DNA of 62,623 bases from Clostridium sartagoforme (GTDB lineage Bacteria > Bacillota > Clostridia > Clostridiales > Clostridiaceae), in NCBI RefSeq assembly GCF_004794105.1, contig NZ_SRYR01000013.1, forward strand, positions 1 through 62,623, read 5' to 3'. Position numbers and translations under genes: made by a program. This document shows positions 45,748 to 54,081 of this stretch, in pieces. The notes below the pieces were generated by a model, which saw nothing but the letters and a program-made list of their open reading frames with translations, was not told where the DNA came from and did no database searches. Each line of letters opens with the position of its first letter. Within the stretch, counting starts at the first letter, position 1.

Positions 45748-46530
45748 ATGGATATAATGAATAAGTTTAATAAAGCTATAGACTTATTAAAAACAAAATA
45801 CTTAATGAGGTTTAAACAAAAAACTTTTGTAGGTAATAATTATAAGATTAATTATCTATTAGAGAAAAATAGTAAATCAAATGATTTACTTATAGTATTT
45901 TCAGCTTGTACTAAGCTAGGACAAAAGGCAAGATACAACTATATAAGGACTTTAGATGAATTTAAGTGCAATAAGTTATTTATTTTAGATGACTTTGGTT
46001 TTGATGGAAGAGGTGCTTATTACCTAGGAAAAGATAAGGACTTTAAAATTGAAGAAGATGTGAGAGCTTTAATAAAAAAGATAGGAGAAGAAGTAAACCC
46101 TAAGAATGAAATATATATTGGTTCAAGTAAAGGGGGATACTCAGCCCTATACTTTGGATTAGAAAGAAAAAATAGCCATATAATAACGGGAGCTCCTCAA
46201 TATAATCTTGGTGATTACTTAAACCTACCTAATCATCAAAATATAATGAAATATATTATGGGAGATTGTAGTGATGAATCTATAAATAAGCTTAATAACT
46301 TAATGAAGGACAAACTTATTTCAAATAAAGATAATAATAACTCTATATACATTCATTACTCAACAGAGGAAGAAACTTATGACTCAGATATTAAGCCTTT
46401 ATTAGACCAAATGAAAAATATCAATTTAAAAGTTAACCATGATAAAAGGGAGTATAGCAGTCATGCAGAGTTAACTTTATTTTTCCCTGGCTATATTAAA
46501 AGTATGGTAAATAAGATAATAGAAAGATAG
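45748..46530 (+). CDS. alpha/beta-hydrolase-fold protein, Asp2/XcbB-CpsF-like
   Basis: 260 residues. A nucleophile elbow GSSKGGYSALYFG (Ser near residue 129) and a late His in SSHAEL (about 244) suggest a catalytic triad. The segment FSACTKLGQKARYNYIRTLDEF and the overall length resemble proteins annotated XcbB/CpsF or accessory Sec Asp2, which modify cell-surface glycans. No signal peptide. It is followed after 34 nt by an acyltransferase-3 gene, consistent with surface-polymer acetylation or deacetylation. Confidence 0.7.
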   Translation: MDIMNKFNKAIDLLKTKYLMRFKQKTFVGNNYKINYLLEKNSKSNDLLIVFSACTKLGQKARYNYIRTLDEFKCNKLFILDDFGFDGRGAYYLGKDKDFKIEEDVRALIKKIGEEVNPKNEIYIGSSKGGYSALYFGLERKNSHIITGAPQYNLGDYLNLPNHQNIMKYIMGDCSDESINKLNNLMKDKLISNKDNNNSIYIHYSTEEETYDSDIKPLLDQMKNINLKVNHDKREYSSHAELTLFFPGYIKSMVNKIIER

Positions 46531-46564
46531 AAAAAAATAAATACATAAGATAAGGAAAAAACAA

Positions 46565-47632
46565 ATGAATATAACAAAAGAAATAAAAGGTAGAAATTTA
46601 AACATAGATATGCTAAGAGTTATATGTTCAATAGCAATAGTTGTAATGCATGTAATAGATTTTTATGTACTAAGCTATAATGAAGTTGGAGAAGTTTTTT
46701 GGACATTTATAAATATACTTGAATCCTTTATTAGATTTGCTTTACCAATCTTTTTTATGATTAGTGGAGCACTTTTAATAAAGAATTTTAAAGAAAGTGC
46801 AATGACATTTTATAAGAAGAGATTAGTTAAAATAGTTGTTCCTTATATATTAAGCTCAATAGTATATTCAATAGGTAATCAAATATTAAAAACAGGTGGA
46901 ATAGCTTTAGAAACTGTAGTAAGAGATATTATAGAATTTGAGGCTCATTATCATTTATGGTTCTTTAGGCCACTAATAATTATGTATATATTAGTTCCAG
47001 TAATTAGAAAGATAATCTCATATATAGAAACTAATAATAAAATATATATAATCAATTGGTATTTAGCTATATGGACAGTATTAGGAATAATAATTCCAAC
47101 TATAGTTAATATATATAATCGTACTGGTATTATATATGGTATAGAATCAATTAATTATATGGGATATTTTATACTTGGTTACGCTATAAGCAATTATTAT
47201 AAAGATTTATTAAAGAATAAAGAGAAATTATTTGTATTTACATATGTTATTGCAGTAATAGCAACTATTATAGCAAATAACTTCTATTTAAATAGAGTTA
47301 TAGGAGTATTTAATAATTACTTTATACATCCTATGACATTTAATATTTATATACAAGCAGTTAGTATTTTTACTTACTTTAACTTAAAGACAATAAGGTT
47401 AAGTGAGAAAGTAATGACAGTAGTACAAGTTGTAGGGGTTAGTAGTATTTACATTTATATATTGCATCCACTACTTATATTAATAGTAAGAGATGTATTT
47501 AATATAGATTTCTTTACAGGGAACTTATATTTTAAAAGTATTTTAGTTACTCTAGTGGTTTGTATATTAACTGTAATAGCATCCATAATATCAGCTAAAG
47601 TATTTAATTTCTTTACTAAAAAATTAATATAA
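46565..47632 (+). CDS. membrane acyltransferase (acyltransferase family 3)
   Basis: 355 residues with about ten membrane helices. The N-terminus RNLNIDMLRVICSIAIVVMHVIDF carries the family's conserved Arg and His in the first helix, and PIFFMISGALL is also typical. Such enzymes (OafA, WecH and relatives) O-acetylate surface sugars. Only a weak AAGGAAAA site precedes the ATG. Its stop lies one base before the dispersed repeat at 47634. Confidence 0.88.
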   Translation: MNITKEIKGRNLNIDMLRVICSIAIVVMHVIDFYVLSYNEVGEVFWTFINILESFIRFALPIFFMISGALLIKNFKESAMTFYKKRLVKIVVPYILSSIVYSIGNQILKTGGIALETVVRDIIEFEAHYHLWFFRPLIIMYILVPVIRKIISYIETNNKIYIINWYLAIWTVLGIIIPTIVNIYNRTGIIYGIESINYMGYFILGYAISNYYKDLLKNKEKLFVFTYVIAVIATIIANNFYLNRVIGVFNNYFIHPMTFNIYIQAVSIFTYFNLKTIRLSEKVMTVVQVVGVSSIYIYILHPLLILIVRDVFNIDFFTGNLYFKSILVTLVVCILTVIASIISAKVFNFFTKKLI

Positions 47633-47633
47633 T

Positions 47634-47829
47634 ATATATGTTTCAATGATTAATCTACATTTTGATGACTTATGTTATTTTAAGTGAAAAATAATCTGAA
47701 ATTAAATTAAATTAATTGAAAGCATCGATATTTTGATTTTTATATAAGTTGATTGGGTAATTACATAACTAAAATATTTTATATATGAACTAACTTGATA
47801 AAAGGTAAAAAAATATTGCAACTTATATA
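47634..47829 (+). repeat. dispersed ~200-bp intergenic repeat, copy 2
   Basis: The same two-module layout as 17003-17202: ATATATGTTTCAAT (47634-47647) with ATTGAAAGCATCGATAT (from 47715), then TATATAAGTTG (47741-47751) with CAACTTATATA (47819-47829). The shared core includes ATTTTTATATAAGTTGATTG and AACTAAAATATTTT. Confidence 0.8.
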
Positions 47830-47843
47830 CATATAGATTTCTT

Positions 47844-47910
47844 ATGAATTATCATATTATATCTCCAGCAAGAAAATTAAGTGGGTATAATATGATAATT
47901 CATTTTTTTA
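47844..47910. terminator. long hairpin terminator before the PPOX gene end
   Basis: ATGAATTATCATATTATA (47844-47861) pairs perfectly with TATAATATGATAATTCAT (47886-47903), followed by T7. It can end both the acyltransferase transcript and readthrough from the repeat. Confidence 0.82.
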
Positions 47911-48366
47911 CATAAAATCTAATTCTTCAGCTATTTCCTCGTTAACATAGAGATTTTGTCTTATAGGATTCCCATTAATATATTTCCATATTTTAATCTT
48001 TTTTGGAGTAACCTTATAGACAACTTGACCATCAAGAAGCCCATAAGCATTGAAGGAACTTAAATGTACTGATTTATAAAGCTCCATTAATTCTTTATTT
48101 TTTTCGTCCTTCCAATCTCCAATTTCTTCTGCTACCCCTTCAATAGATATGTTATTAAAACATAAGGCAACGTTATTGTTTTTATTAATTTGATTATGCT
48201 TAATGTAGCACTTATTTGTTTGGAAATATATATTTAGTCCCTTATTTATGATACTCATGGATCTAGATGATACATTTCCGTCTGAGGCTGTAGATAATAC
48301 CCAAGTTCTATTATTTTCTAAGTTGAAAATAACTTCATTTTTTAATTTCTCAAAATCAATTCTCAT
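47908..48366 (-). CDS. pyridoxamine 5'-phosphate oxidase-fold protein
   Basis: 152 residues. The split-barrel FMN-binding fold is suggested by TWVLSTASDGNVSSRSMSII and YFQTNKCYIKHNQINKNNNVALCFNN, which align with PPOX general-stress proteins. It probably binds a flavin; the substrate is unknown and true PNPOx activity is unlikely at this length. RBS AAGGGGGAG. Confidence 0.87.
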   Translation of the reverse strand: MRIDFEKLKNEVIFNLENNRTWVLSTASDGNVSSRSMSIINKGLNIYFQTNKCYIKHNQINKNNNVALCFNNISIEGVAEEIGDWKDEKNKELMELYKSVHLSSFNAYGLLDGQVVYKVTPKKIKIWKYINGNPIRQNLYVNEEIAEELDFM

Positions 48367-48580
48367 AAAATCTCCCCCTTATTTTATACTTATATTATAA
48401 CAATTTTTAACATTATTACATATAAGATATAAAACTATTGTCATTTAAATATTAGGTAAAGAGACTTATATCTCATTAAAGAAATTATATCTAATTAGAT
48501 TAAGTAATAATTCTAGTTATAAAAGGTTAAGTATTGAGAAGATAAGATTAAGAAGATAAAAATTTGCTTTAATATAAAAA

Positions 48581-48665
48581 ATAGTAGATAGAAGCTGTAG
48601 TAAAAAAGTGATAATTCTTCATTTTTTATCACTAATTGTGCTACAGAAGCTTGTCTACTATTTTT
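48581..48665. terminator. large imperfect hairpin 3' of the YjjG-type gene
   Basis: ATAGTAGA (48581-48588) pairs with TCTACTAT (48654-48661), and inside it AGTGATAA with TTATCACT. The flanking A's and T's allow termination in both directions. The rest of 48367-48580 shows only AT-rich sequence. Confidence 0.7.
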
Positions 48666-48670
48666 GGTTT

Positions 48671-49357
48671 CTAATTTAGAATTTTAATTATATCCATTAA
48701 ATTTGAAATTTCGTAGGTAGGTTTAATTGATGTTGAGTTCTTAACTTTATTTAGGTTTACCCAGCAAGTATCGATCTCAAAATTGATTCCACCTTTTATA
48801 TCTGAAGTTAAGCTATCGCCTATCATTAAAACTTTACTCTTATCATTAAAGTTTAATCTATTTAGAGCAATTTCAAATATTTCAGGATTAGGTTTTGATA
48901 CTTGAACTTCTTCAGAAATAACCATTGTCTCAAAATATTCAGCTATTATAGATTGTCCTATTCTTTTAGACTGTACGTCTTTAAGACCATTTGTAACAAT
49001 AGCTAACCTATAAGTTCTACTTAATTCTTTTATTAATTCAATGCTATCTTTATATAAGAAAGAAGTATTAGCTAGATGTCTTATATATGCATTAGAGAAC
49101 TCTTCTGGATCAAAAGGGGTATTTAACTTTTCAGATAATCTTTTGAATCTTTCAACCTTTAGTTTCTTTTGTGTTATTAATCCTTGTTCAAATTCTAACC
49201 ATATATTTTTATTTATTTCTTCATAAACTTTTAAATGATAGTTTTCATCATAATCCATATTAAATTCACGAATACTGTTTTCAAAAGCTTGTTTTTCAGA
49301 TTTTTTAAAATCAAATAATGTTTCATCTGCATCAAATAATATAACTTCGTATTTCAT
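48671..49357 (-). CDS. HAD-family nucleotidase (YjjG type)
   Basis: 228 residues from the ATG at 49357, which follows GGAGGC; an in-frame start at 49390 has no site. HAD motif I is FDADETLFDF, motif II is IVTNG, motif III region SKPNPEIFEIAL, and motif IV GDSLTSDIKGG. The helical cap type and the DADETLFDF motif match the YjjG noncanonical pyrimidine nucleotidase group, which clears damaged nucleotides. Confidence 0.9.
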   Translation of the reverse strand: MKYEVILFDADETLFDFKKSEKQAFENSIREFNMDYDENYHLKVYEEINKNIWLEFEQGLITQKKLKVERFKRLSEKLNTPFDPEEFSNAYIRHLANTSFLYKDSIELIKELSRTYRLAIVTNGLKDVQSKRIGQSIIAEYFETMVISEEVQVSKPNPEIFEIALNRLNFNDKSKVLMIGDSLTSDIKGGINFEIDTCWVNLNKVKNSTSIKPTYEISNLMDIIKILN

Positions 49358-49480
49358 ATATAGCCTCCATATGTATAGTCTTATTGACATAATTATACAT
49401 CAAAAAGATTGTATATGTTATAAAAATTGAAAATTTAGAATTAAATTAAACTATAGGATAATTAATACAGATTGAAAGTA

Positions 49481-49517
49481 AAAAACCTTAGTAACATAGG
49501 CACTAAGGTTTTTATTT
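49481..49517 (-). terminator. terminator downstream of the DUF305 gene
   Basis: AAAAACCTTAGT (49481-49492) and ACTAAGGTTTTT (49502-49513) form a perfect 12-bp stem with a 9-nt loop. It is T-flanked on both sides, so it works in either direction. Confidence 0.82.
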
Positions 49518-49602
49518 ATGATATAAATCATATCATAAAATATAAATTTGATATTTAATTTATATTTATAGACTTATTTTCATAAACAATAAATATTATA
49601 TT

Positions 49603-50253
49603 TTATAATGTTTTTAATAAAGCTTTCATTTCAGTTACACCCTTGCTTTGTGTAGTTATTATATTTTCAGCTAACTTTTTAAGCTCTGGATCTTTAGTAA
49701 ATTTTAAGATATCTTTTGCCATACCAATAGCACCCTCATGGTGATATATCATTTGTTGAAGGAAGTTAGCATCAACATTATCTGTAACTCTTACACCTTG
49801 CATTTCTTTAAACATCTTATCCTTTATGGAATTGTATGTTTTAAGATATTTTTCTGAATCCTTCTTATCTGAAAGAGGTTCTTTTTCAAATTTAGTTTTT
49901 AATTCCTGCATAATTGGAATTTGAGCTTCTTGTGATTTAATGATATTTTCAGCTATTTTCTTAACATTTGGATTAGAGCCGTATTTAACGATTGCCTTCG
50001 CCATATTTATACCGCCCTCATGATGAGGTATCATTTCTAATACAAAATCTAAATTTACATTTCCAGTATTAGGTGCAGCATTCATTTCTTTCATCATATT
50101 ATTAAATATAATAGTATATTCTTCATTATATCCTTTTTCTGCTTTAGCAAGTGTAGAAATATTAACATTAGCAGATACAGGCTGAGTAGGTAAAATCAAT
50201 TTTGTATTTGTAAGTGGTGCTAATATTAATAGTGTTAAAAGTAGTTTTTTCAT
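49603..50253 (-). CDS. secreted DUF305 protein with two repeats
   Basis: 216 residues. A signal peptide (about 1-28, MKKLLLTLLILAPLTNTKL...) is followed by two DUF305 units. Each has the paired-histidine motif: MIPHHEGGINMAKAI near 70 and MIYHHEGAIGMAKDI near 165. DUF305 proteins are four-helix, ferritin-like bundles often linked to metal (copper) binding. RBS AGGAGGGC. Confidence 0.88.
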   Translation of the reverse strand: MKKLLLTLLILAPLTNTKLILPTQPVSANVNISTLAKAEKGYNEEYTIIFNNMMKEMNAAPNTGNVNLDFVLEMIPHHEGGINMAKAIVKYGSNPNVKKIAENIIKSQEAQIPIMQELKTKFEKEPLSDKKDSEKYLKTYNSIKDKMFKEMQGVRVTDNVDANFLQQMIYHHEGAIGMAKDILKFTKDPELKKLAENIITTQSKGVTEMKALLKTL

Positions 50254-50330
50254 AATTGCCCTCCTAAAATGTATTTCTAGCTTAGTATTTCATAAAAGAA
50301 AATATATATACTTAAGATAAATATATATAC

Positions 50331-50363
50331 ATAAAATGTGAAAACTTAATTACAACTTATATA
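50331..50363 (+). repeat. fragment of the dispersed repeat (right end)
   Basis: ATAAAATGTGAAAACTTAATTACAACTTATATA-like sequence matches the terminal part of the 200-bp element (compare 17172-17202), ending in CAACTTATATA at 50353-50363. The left part is missing or unrecognisable. The remainder of 50254-50559 holds no gene. Confidence 0.6.
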
Positions 50364-50559
50364 TTATCTTTATCCTTCTAGATTTTAATTATCCAATAAG
50401 TTAATTTAGCTGAGAAAATTTAAGGTATTTAAAATATATAAATATTTGAATTTAATACAAATATAAAATGTATGATATAATTTAAATTATTTTAAAAATA
50501 TGTAATATGAAGTTATTAATTGATATAATATTTATAGTTTAAACTTGAGAGGTGAAGAT

Positions 50560-51144
50560 ATGAGAGAGCTGAAGGGGATAGAAGAAAGAATCTTAGATAG
50601 GGCATTATACCTTTTTGGTAAGAATGGAACTACTAATGTTCCAATTAGGACTATAGTAAAAGAGGCTGGAGTAAATGTAAGTGCAATAAACTATTATTTC
50701 GGCAGTAAAGATAGGATGATAAAATACATAAAAGAGTTTTATTTAGAGAATATAACTCAAGCTTATGCACCACTTTATGATGAGAATCTTAGTGATATGG
50801 ATAAGTTAGTTAAATGTGCTAATGAGATAATAGAGTACTGCTTAAGATATCCTGGGGTTTTAGTTATGAATGAAGAAGCTTCTGCTAAAATAGATAAGGA
50901 TGAAATTGATATACAGATAATTGAGAAGTCAAAGGAAGAAAATAAAAATTTATATTTTGCTTTAAGAAAAGTTTTAAATTGTAGTGATGAGGAATTTATT
51001 TATAAGAGAATAATATTTATTTCTTCAATTACATATCCAGCGACTAATGAAGATAATCAATATGACAAAGAAGTTATAAGCACTGAGGAAAAAAGAATTA
51101 ATTATGTTACCAATTTAATTAGATTATTAAAAGAAAACAAATAA
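50560..51144 (+). CDS. TetR-family transcriptional regulator
   Basis: 194 residues from the ATG at 50560, which follows GAGGTGA; the frame opens upstream at 50545. The N-terminal HTH (about 5-55) has ILDRALYLFGKNGTTNVPIRTIVKEAGVN followed by AINYYFGSKDRMIKYI, the standard TetR recognition region. The ligand domain is generic. It precedes the flavin oxidoreductase gene on the same strand by 152 bp and is a candidate regulator of it. Confidence 0.9.
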   Translation: MRELKGIEERILDRALYLFGKNGTTNVPIRTIVKEAGVNVSAINYYFGSKDRMIKYIKEFYLENITQAYAPLYDENLSDMDKLVKCANEIIEYCLRYPGVLVMNEEASAKIDKDEIDIQIIEKSKEENKNLYFALRKVLNCSDEEFIYKRIIFISSITYPATNEDNQYDKEVISTEEKRINYVTNLIRLLKENK

Positions 51145-51206
51145 GTTATAAAAATACTTCTTGAAATTTAGGAGTATTTTATTTTTTTTGCTAAAATTAA
51201 AACAAA

Positions 51207-51249
51207 ATGTTTTAAACATATTGATTTATTTTTAACAAAGAAATATAAT
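51207..51249 (+). promoter_or_regulatory. promoter of the OYE-type reductase gene with upstream palindrome
   Basis: TTGATT (51221-51226), 17-nt spacer, TATAAT (51244-51249). ATGTTT-T-AAACAT (51207-51219) is a perfect palindrome ending one base before the -35 box. A related AGTTTAAACT lies at 50536-50545, upstream of the TetR gene. Confidence 0.65.
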
Positions 51250-51296
51250 ATATGTAGGGGAAAAATTAAAATAATAAAAATTTTGGAGGTAGCAAA

Positions 51297-53234
51297 ATGG
51301 CTTTTGAGAATGTTTTTAGCCCTATCAAGATTAGGGGAATGGAAATGAAGAATAGAGTTATATTCCCAGCTATGGGAACTAAGATGGCTGGAGATGATAA
51401 GATGGTGACAGACCAACTTATTAATTATCATGCAGCTAGAGCTATTGGTGGAAACGGTTTAAATTTTACTGAAGTTTGTTCGGTTTATGACAAAGCTTCA
51501 CCTAAAACTTTCCTGGCAATTTCTGATGATAAATATATACCAGGTTTGAAAAGGTTAACAGATGCAATTCATGCAGGTGGTGCAATGGCTGGAGTTCAAT
51601 TATGGCTTGGTGGTTCAGCAGTATTATTTGGAGATCCAACATCAATGGTAGTAACTCCAAGTGATTTTAAAGTTCAAGATAATTATGTAATTCCTGGAGC
51701 AAGTAAAGAAGTTATTACTGAGGCTATTAAGGCTTTTGGAGATGCAGCTAGACGTGCAGTTGAAGCTGGATTTGATGCTTTAGAGTTCCATGCAGGACAT
51801 AATTACACACCACATTCATTCCTAAGCAAAGCTTTTAATAAGAGAACTGATGAGTATGGTGGAAGTTTAGAAAATCGTGCTAGATTCTTATTAGAATGTA
51901 TAAGATCAATTAGGGCTAACGTACCAGAGGACATGCCACTATTTATGAGAGTAGATGCTTTTGATGACGATCTAGAAGATGGTCTTACTATAGAAGATAC
52001 TATTCAATTCTGTAAATGGGCAAAGGAAGCTGGTGTAGATGCATTAGATGTATCTCGTGGAAACTTCTCAAGTGCAGCAATAAAATATGAAGTACCTCCA
52101 GTAGATTTACCAAGAGGTTTTAATGTAGATAATGCAGCAAGAATTAAAGAAGAAACAGGAATGCTCACTGTTGCTGTTGGAAGAATTAATGATCCAGCAC
52201 AAGCAGATGAAATAATAAAAAGTGGTAAAGCTGATATGGTAGTAATAGGTAGAGCACAATTAGCTGATCCAGAGTTTTGTAATAAATCAATGAATGGAAA
52301 AGTTGAAGACATAATACGTTGTGTAGGATGTAATCAAGGATGTTATGATGGATTCTCATCACCAGAAGTACCATTCATAACTTGTTTAAGAAATCCAGCA
52401 TTAGGAAGAGAAGCAGAATTTACTTTAAATAAAACAGAAAATCCTAAAAAGGTGTTAGTAGTTGGGGGTGGAGTTGCAGGACTTCAAGCAGCTATGGAAT
52501 TAAAGGATAGAGGACATAATCCGATATTATGTGAAGCTTCAAGCTCTCTAGGAGGGCAATTTATTTTAGCTGGAGCAGCTCCAAGAAAAGAAGAAATGAA
52601 AGAAGCTGCTATATCTATGGGAGATATAGCTAAGAGAAAAGCAGTAGAGATCAGACTTGAAACTCCTGTTACACCTGAAGTAATTAAAGAAATAAATCCA
52701 GATGAAGTAATAATAGCAACTGGAGCAGAACCTATGAAATTAAGAGTGCCAGGAGCAGATTTACCTCATGTAACGAATTCTCACGATATACTTGCAGGAA
52801 ATTCAATGGTAACAGGTGAAGTTGTTGTTATTGGTGGCGGATTAGTTGGATTAGAAGTTGCTGAGTATTTATCAGGAAATGTAAATAAGATAACAGTAGT
52901 TGAAATGCTTAGTGAAGTAGCTAAAGATCTAGGTCAATTAAGAAAAATCTGTGTTATGGAAAGCTTATATCATGAAGGAATTAAGACTATAACAGATGCT
53001 AAATGTACTGAAATAAAAGAAAAATCAATAGTAATAGAAAAAGATGGTGAGCTTCAAGAATTACCTTGTGATTCAGTAGTAGTTGCAATAGGTGCAAGAT
53101 CTCGTGACTTTACTGACCTTTCTAATTACTGTGAAGATAAGAATATTCCTTGTCATGTAATTGGTGACGCAGTAAGAGCTCGTAGAGCATTAAACTGTAT
53201 TGAAGAAGCTGTGAATGTAGCTAGGGAAATTTAA
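51297..53234 (+). CDS. Old-Yellow-Enzyme-type Fe-S flavoenzyme (2,4-dienoyl-CoA / enoate reductase family)
   Basis: 645 residues, the size of enoate reductase, 2,4-dienoyl-CoA reductase and BaiCD/BaiH proteins. Residues 1-335 form an FMN-binding TIM barrel (HAGHNYTPHSFLSKAFNKRTDEYGGSLENR is the family block). C342, C345, C349 and C363 bind one [4Fe-4S]. Residues from about 380 form FAD/NAD(P)-binding domains with VVGGGVAGLQAA and VIGGGLVGLEVA. It reduces activated C=C bonds; the actual substrate is not readable from sequence. RBS TTGGAGGT. Confidence 0.93.
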   Translation: MAFENVFSPIKIRGMEMKNRVIFPAMGTKMAGDDKMVTDQLINYHAARAIGGNGLNFTEVCSVYDKASPKTFLAISDDKYIPGLKRLTDAIHAGGAMAGVQLWLGGSAVLFGDPTSMVVTPSDFKVQDNYVIPGASKEVITEAIKAFGDAARRAVEAGFDALEFHAGHNYTPHSFLSKAFNKRTDEYGGSLENRARFLLECIRSIRANVPEDMPLFMRVDAFDDDLEDGLTIEDTIQFCKWAKEAGVDALDVSRGNFSSAAIKYEVPPVDLPRGFNVDNAARIKEETGMLTVAVGRINDPAQADEIIKSGKADMVVIGRAQLADPEFCNKSMNGKVEDIIRCVGCNQGCYDGFSSPEVPFITCLRNPALGREAEFTLNKTENPKKVLVVGGGVAGLQAAMELKDRGHNPILCEASSSLGGQFILAGAAPRKEEMKEAAISMGDIAKRKAVEIRLETPVTPEVIKEINPDEVIIATGAEPMKLRVPGADLPHVTNSHDILAGNSMVTGEVVVIGGGLVGLEVAEYLSGNVNKITVVEMLSEVAKDLGQLRKICVMESLYHEGIKTITDAKCTEIKEKSIVIEKDGELQELPCDSVVVAIGARSRDFTDLSNYCEDKNIPCHVIGDAVRARRALNCIEEAVNVAREI

Positions 53235-53263
53235 GCTATAATTAATCTTAATAATATAAATTT

Positions 53264-53310
53264 AAAAGCTGTATATGTCTATCATAAGGATAAACATATA
53301 CAGCTTTTTT
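53264..53310 (+). terminator. terminator after the OYE-type reductase gene
   Basis: AAAAGCTGTATATGT pairs with ACATATACAGCTTTT around an inner TAT/ATA loop, then T's. Confidence 0.9.
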
Positions 53311-53389
53311 AGTAAATAAATTATATTATTTCTTTGAATTAAGATATAATAGTTGTATTGTAATAGATTATAGGATAGAGGGATGATAC

Positions 53390-54034
53390 ATGGCCAGTAA
53401 TTATAAGGTACAAAAGCCTAAGTTTTTAGAGGAATTAGAAGAAGTCATAGATATATATGATGAAATATTAGATAGTGATAAGCTACAGAATAAAATAATT
53501 GAAAATGAGACTATAGAAGGTTTAGTTAATAAGGGGACTACAATAGATTCTTGTGTATTTAAAAATATTGTTTTTAAAGGGACTTCCCTTAGAAACGTAG
53601 ACTTATTAGATACAAGGTTTGAAAATTGTGATCTTTCTAATATTGATTTAGGTGATGGAAGTATCCATAGGGTAGAATTTATAAATTGTAAGTTACTAGG
53701 AGCAAGGTTAGATGAATGTAATATTAGAGATGTAAGGTTTAGTAATTGCCTTGGTAAATATATTAATTTATCATACTCTAAGATGAAAAATGTTATTATT
53801 GATGAATGTGATTTTACAGAAGGTACTTTTCAGCAAGTAAAATTAGATAAGGTTAACTTTAATAAGTCTAATTTGATTAATTCATTTTTTAACAAAACAT
53901 CTCTAAATAAAATAGATTTAACAACCTGTGATATTAATGGAATAGATATTGAGATAAGTGATTTATCAGGAGCTGTTGTAAATAGTATGCAAGGACTAGA
54001 TTTAACAAGATTATTAAATATCGTAATTAAGTAA
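53390..54034 (+). CDS. pentapeptide-repeat protein
   Basis: 214 residues. A Glu/Asp-rich N-terminus (1-55) precedes about 26 pentapeptide units (residues 62-195) with central Phe/Leu/Val at the inward position, such as SCVFKNIVFKGTSLRNVDLLDTRF. This predicts a right-handed quadrilateral beta-helix. The length equals Qnr DNA-gyrase protectors, but the N-terminal 55 residues and repeat sequence do not match them, so function stays open. RBS AGAGGGATG lies before the ATG. Confidence 0.85.
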   Translation: MASNYKVQKPKFLEELEEVIDIYDEILDSDKLQNKIIENETIEGLVNKGTTIDSCVFKNIVFKGTSLRNVDLLDTRFENCDLSNIDLGDGSIHRVEFINCKLLGARLDECNIRDVRFSNCLGKYINLSYSKMKNVIIDECDFTEGTFQQVKLDKVNFNKSNLINSFFNKTSLNKIDLTTCDINGIDIEISDLSGAVVNSMQGLDLTRLLNIVIK

Positions 54035-54036
54035 TA

Positions 54037-54067
54037 AAGAGAGCTGTCACAAGGACAACTCTCTTAA
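54037..54067. terminator. bidirectional terminator before the chitinase gene end
   Basis: AAGAGAGCTGTC and GACAACTCTCTT pair with one mismatch and a 5-nt loop. It separates the pentapeptide gene from the convergent chitinase. Confidence 0.8.
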
Positions 54068-54081
54068 ATTATAGAAAGATT

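Noticed and set aside
51297..53234. Specific assignment as BaiCD/BaiH bile-acid reductase
   Set aside because: Family resemblance is general; no other bai genes are present, so only the family name is used.
53390..54034. Qnr-type quinolone-resistance protein
   Set aside because: Only the length and the repeat class agree; the N-terminus and repeat sequence do not.
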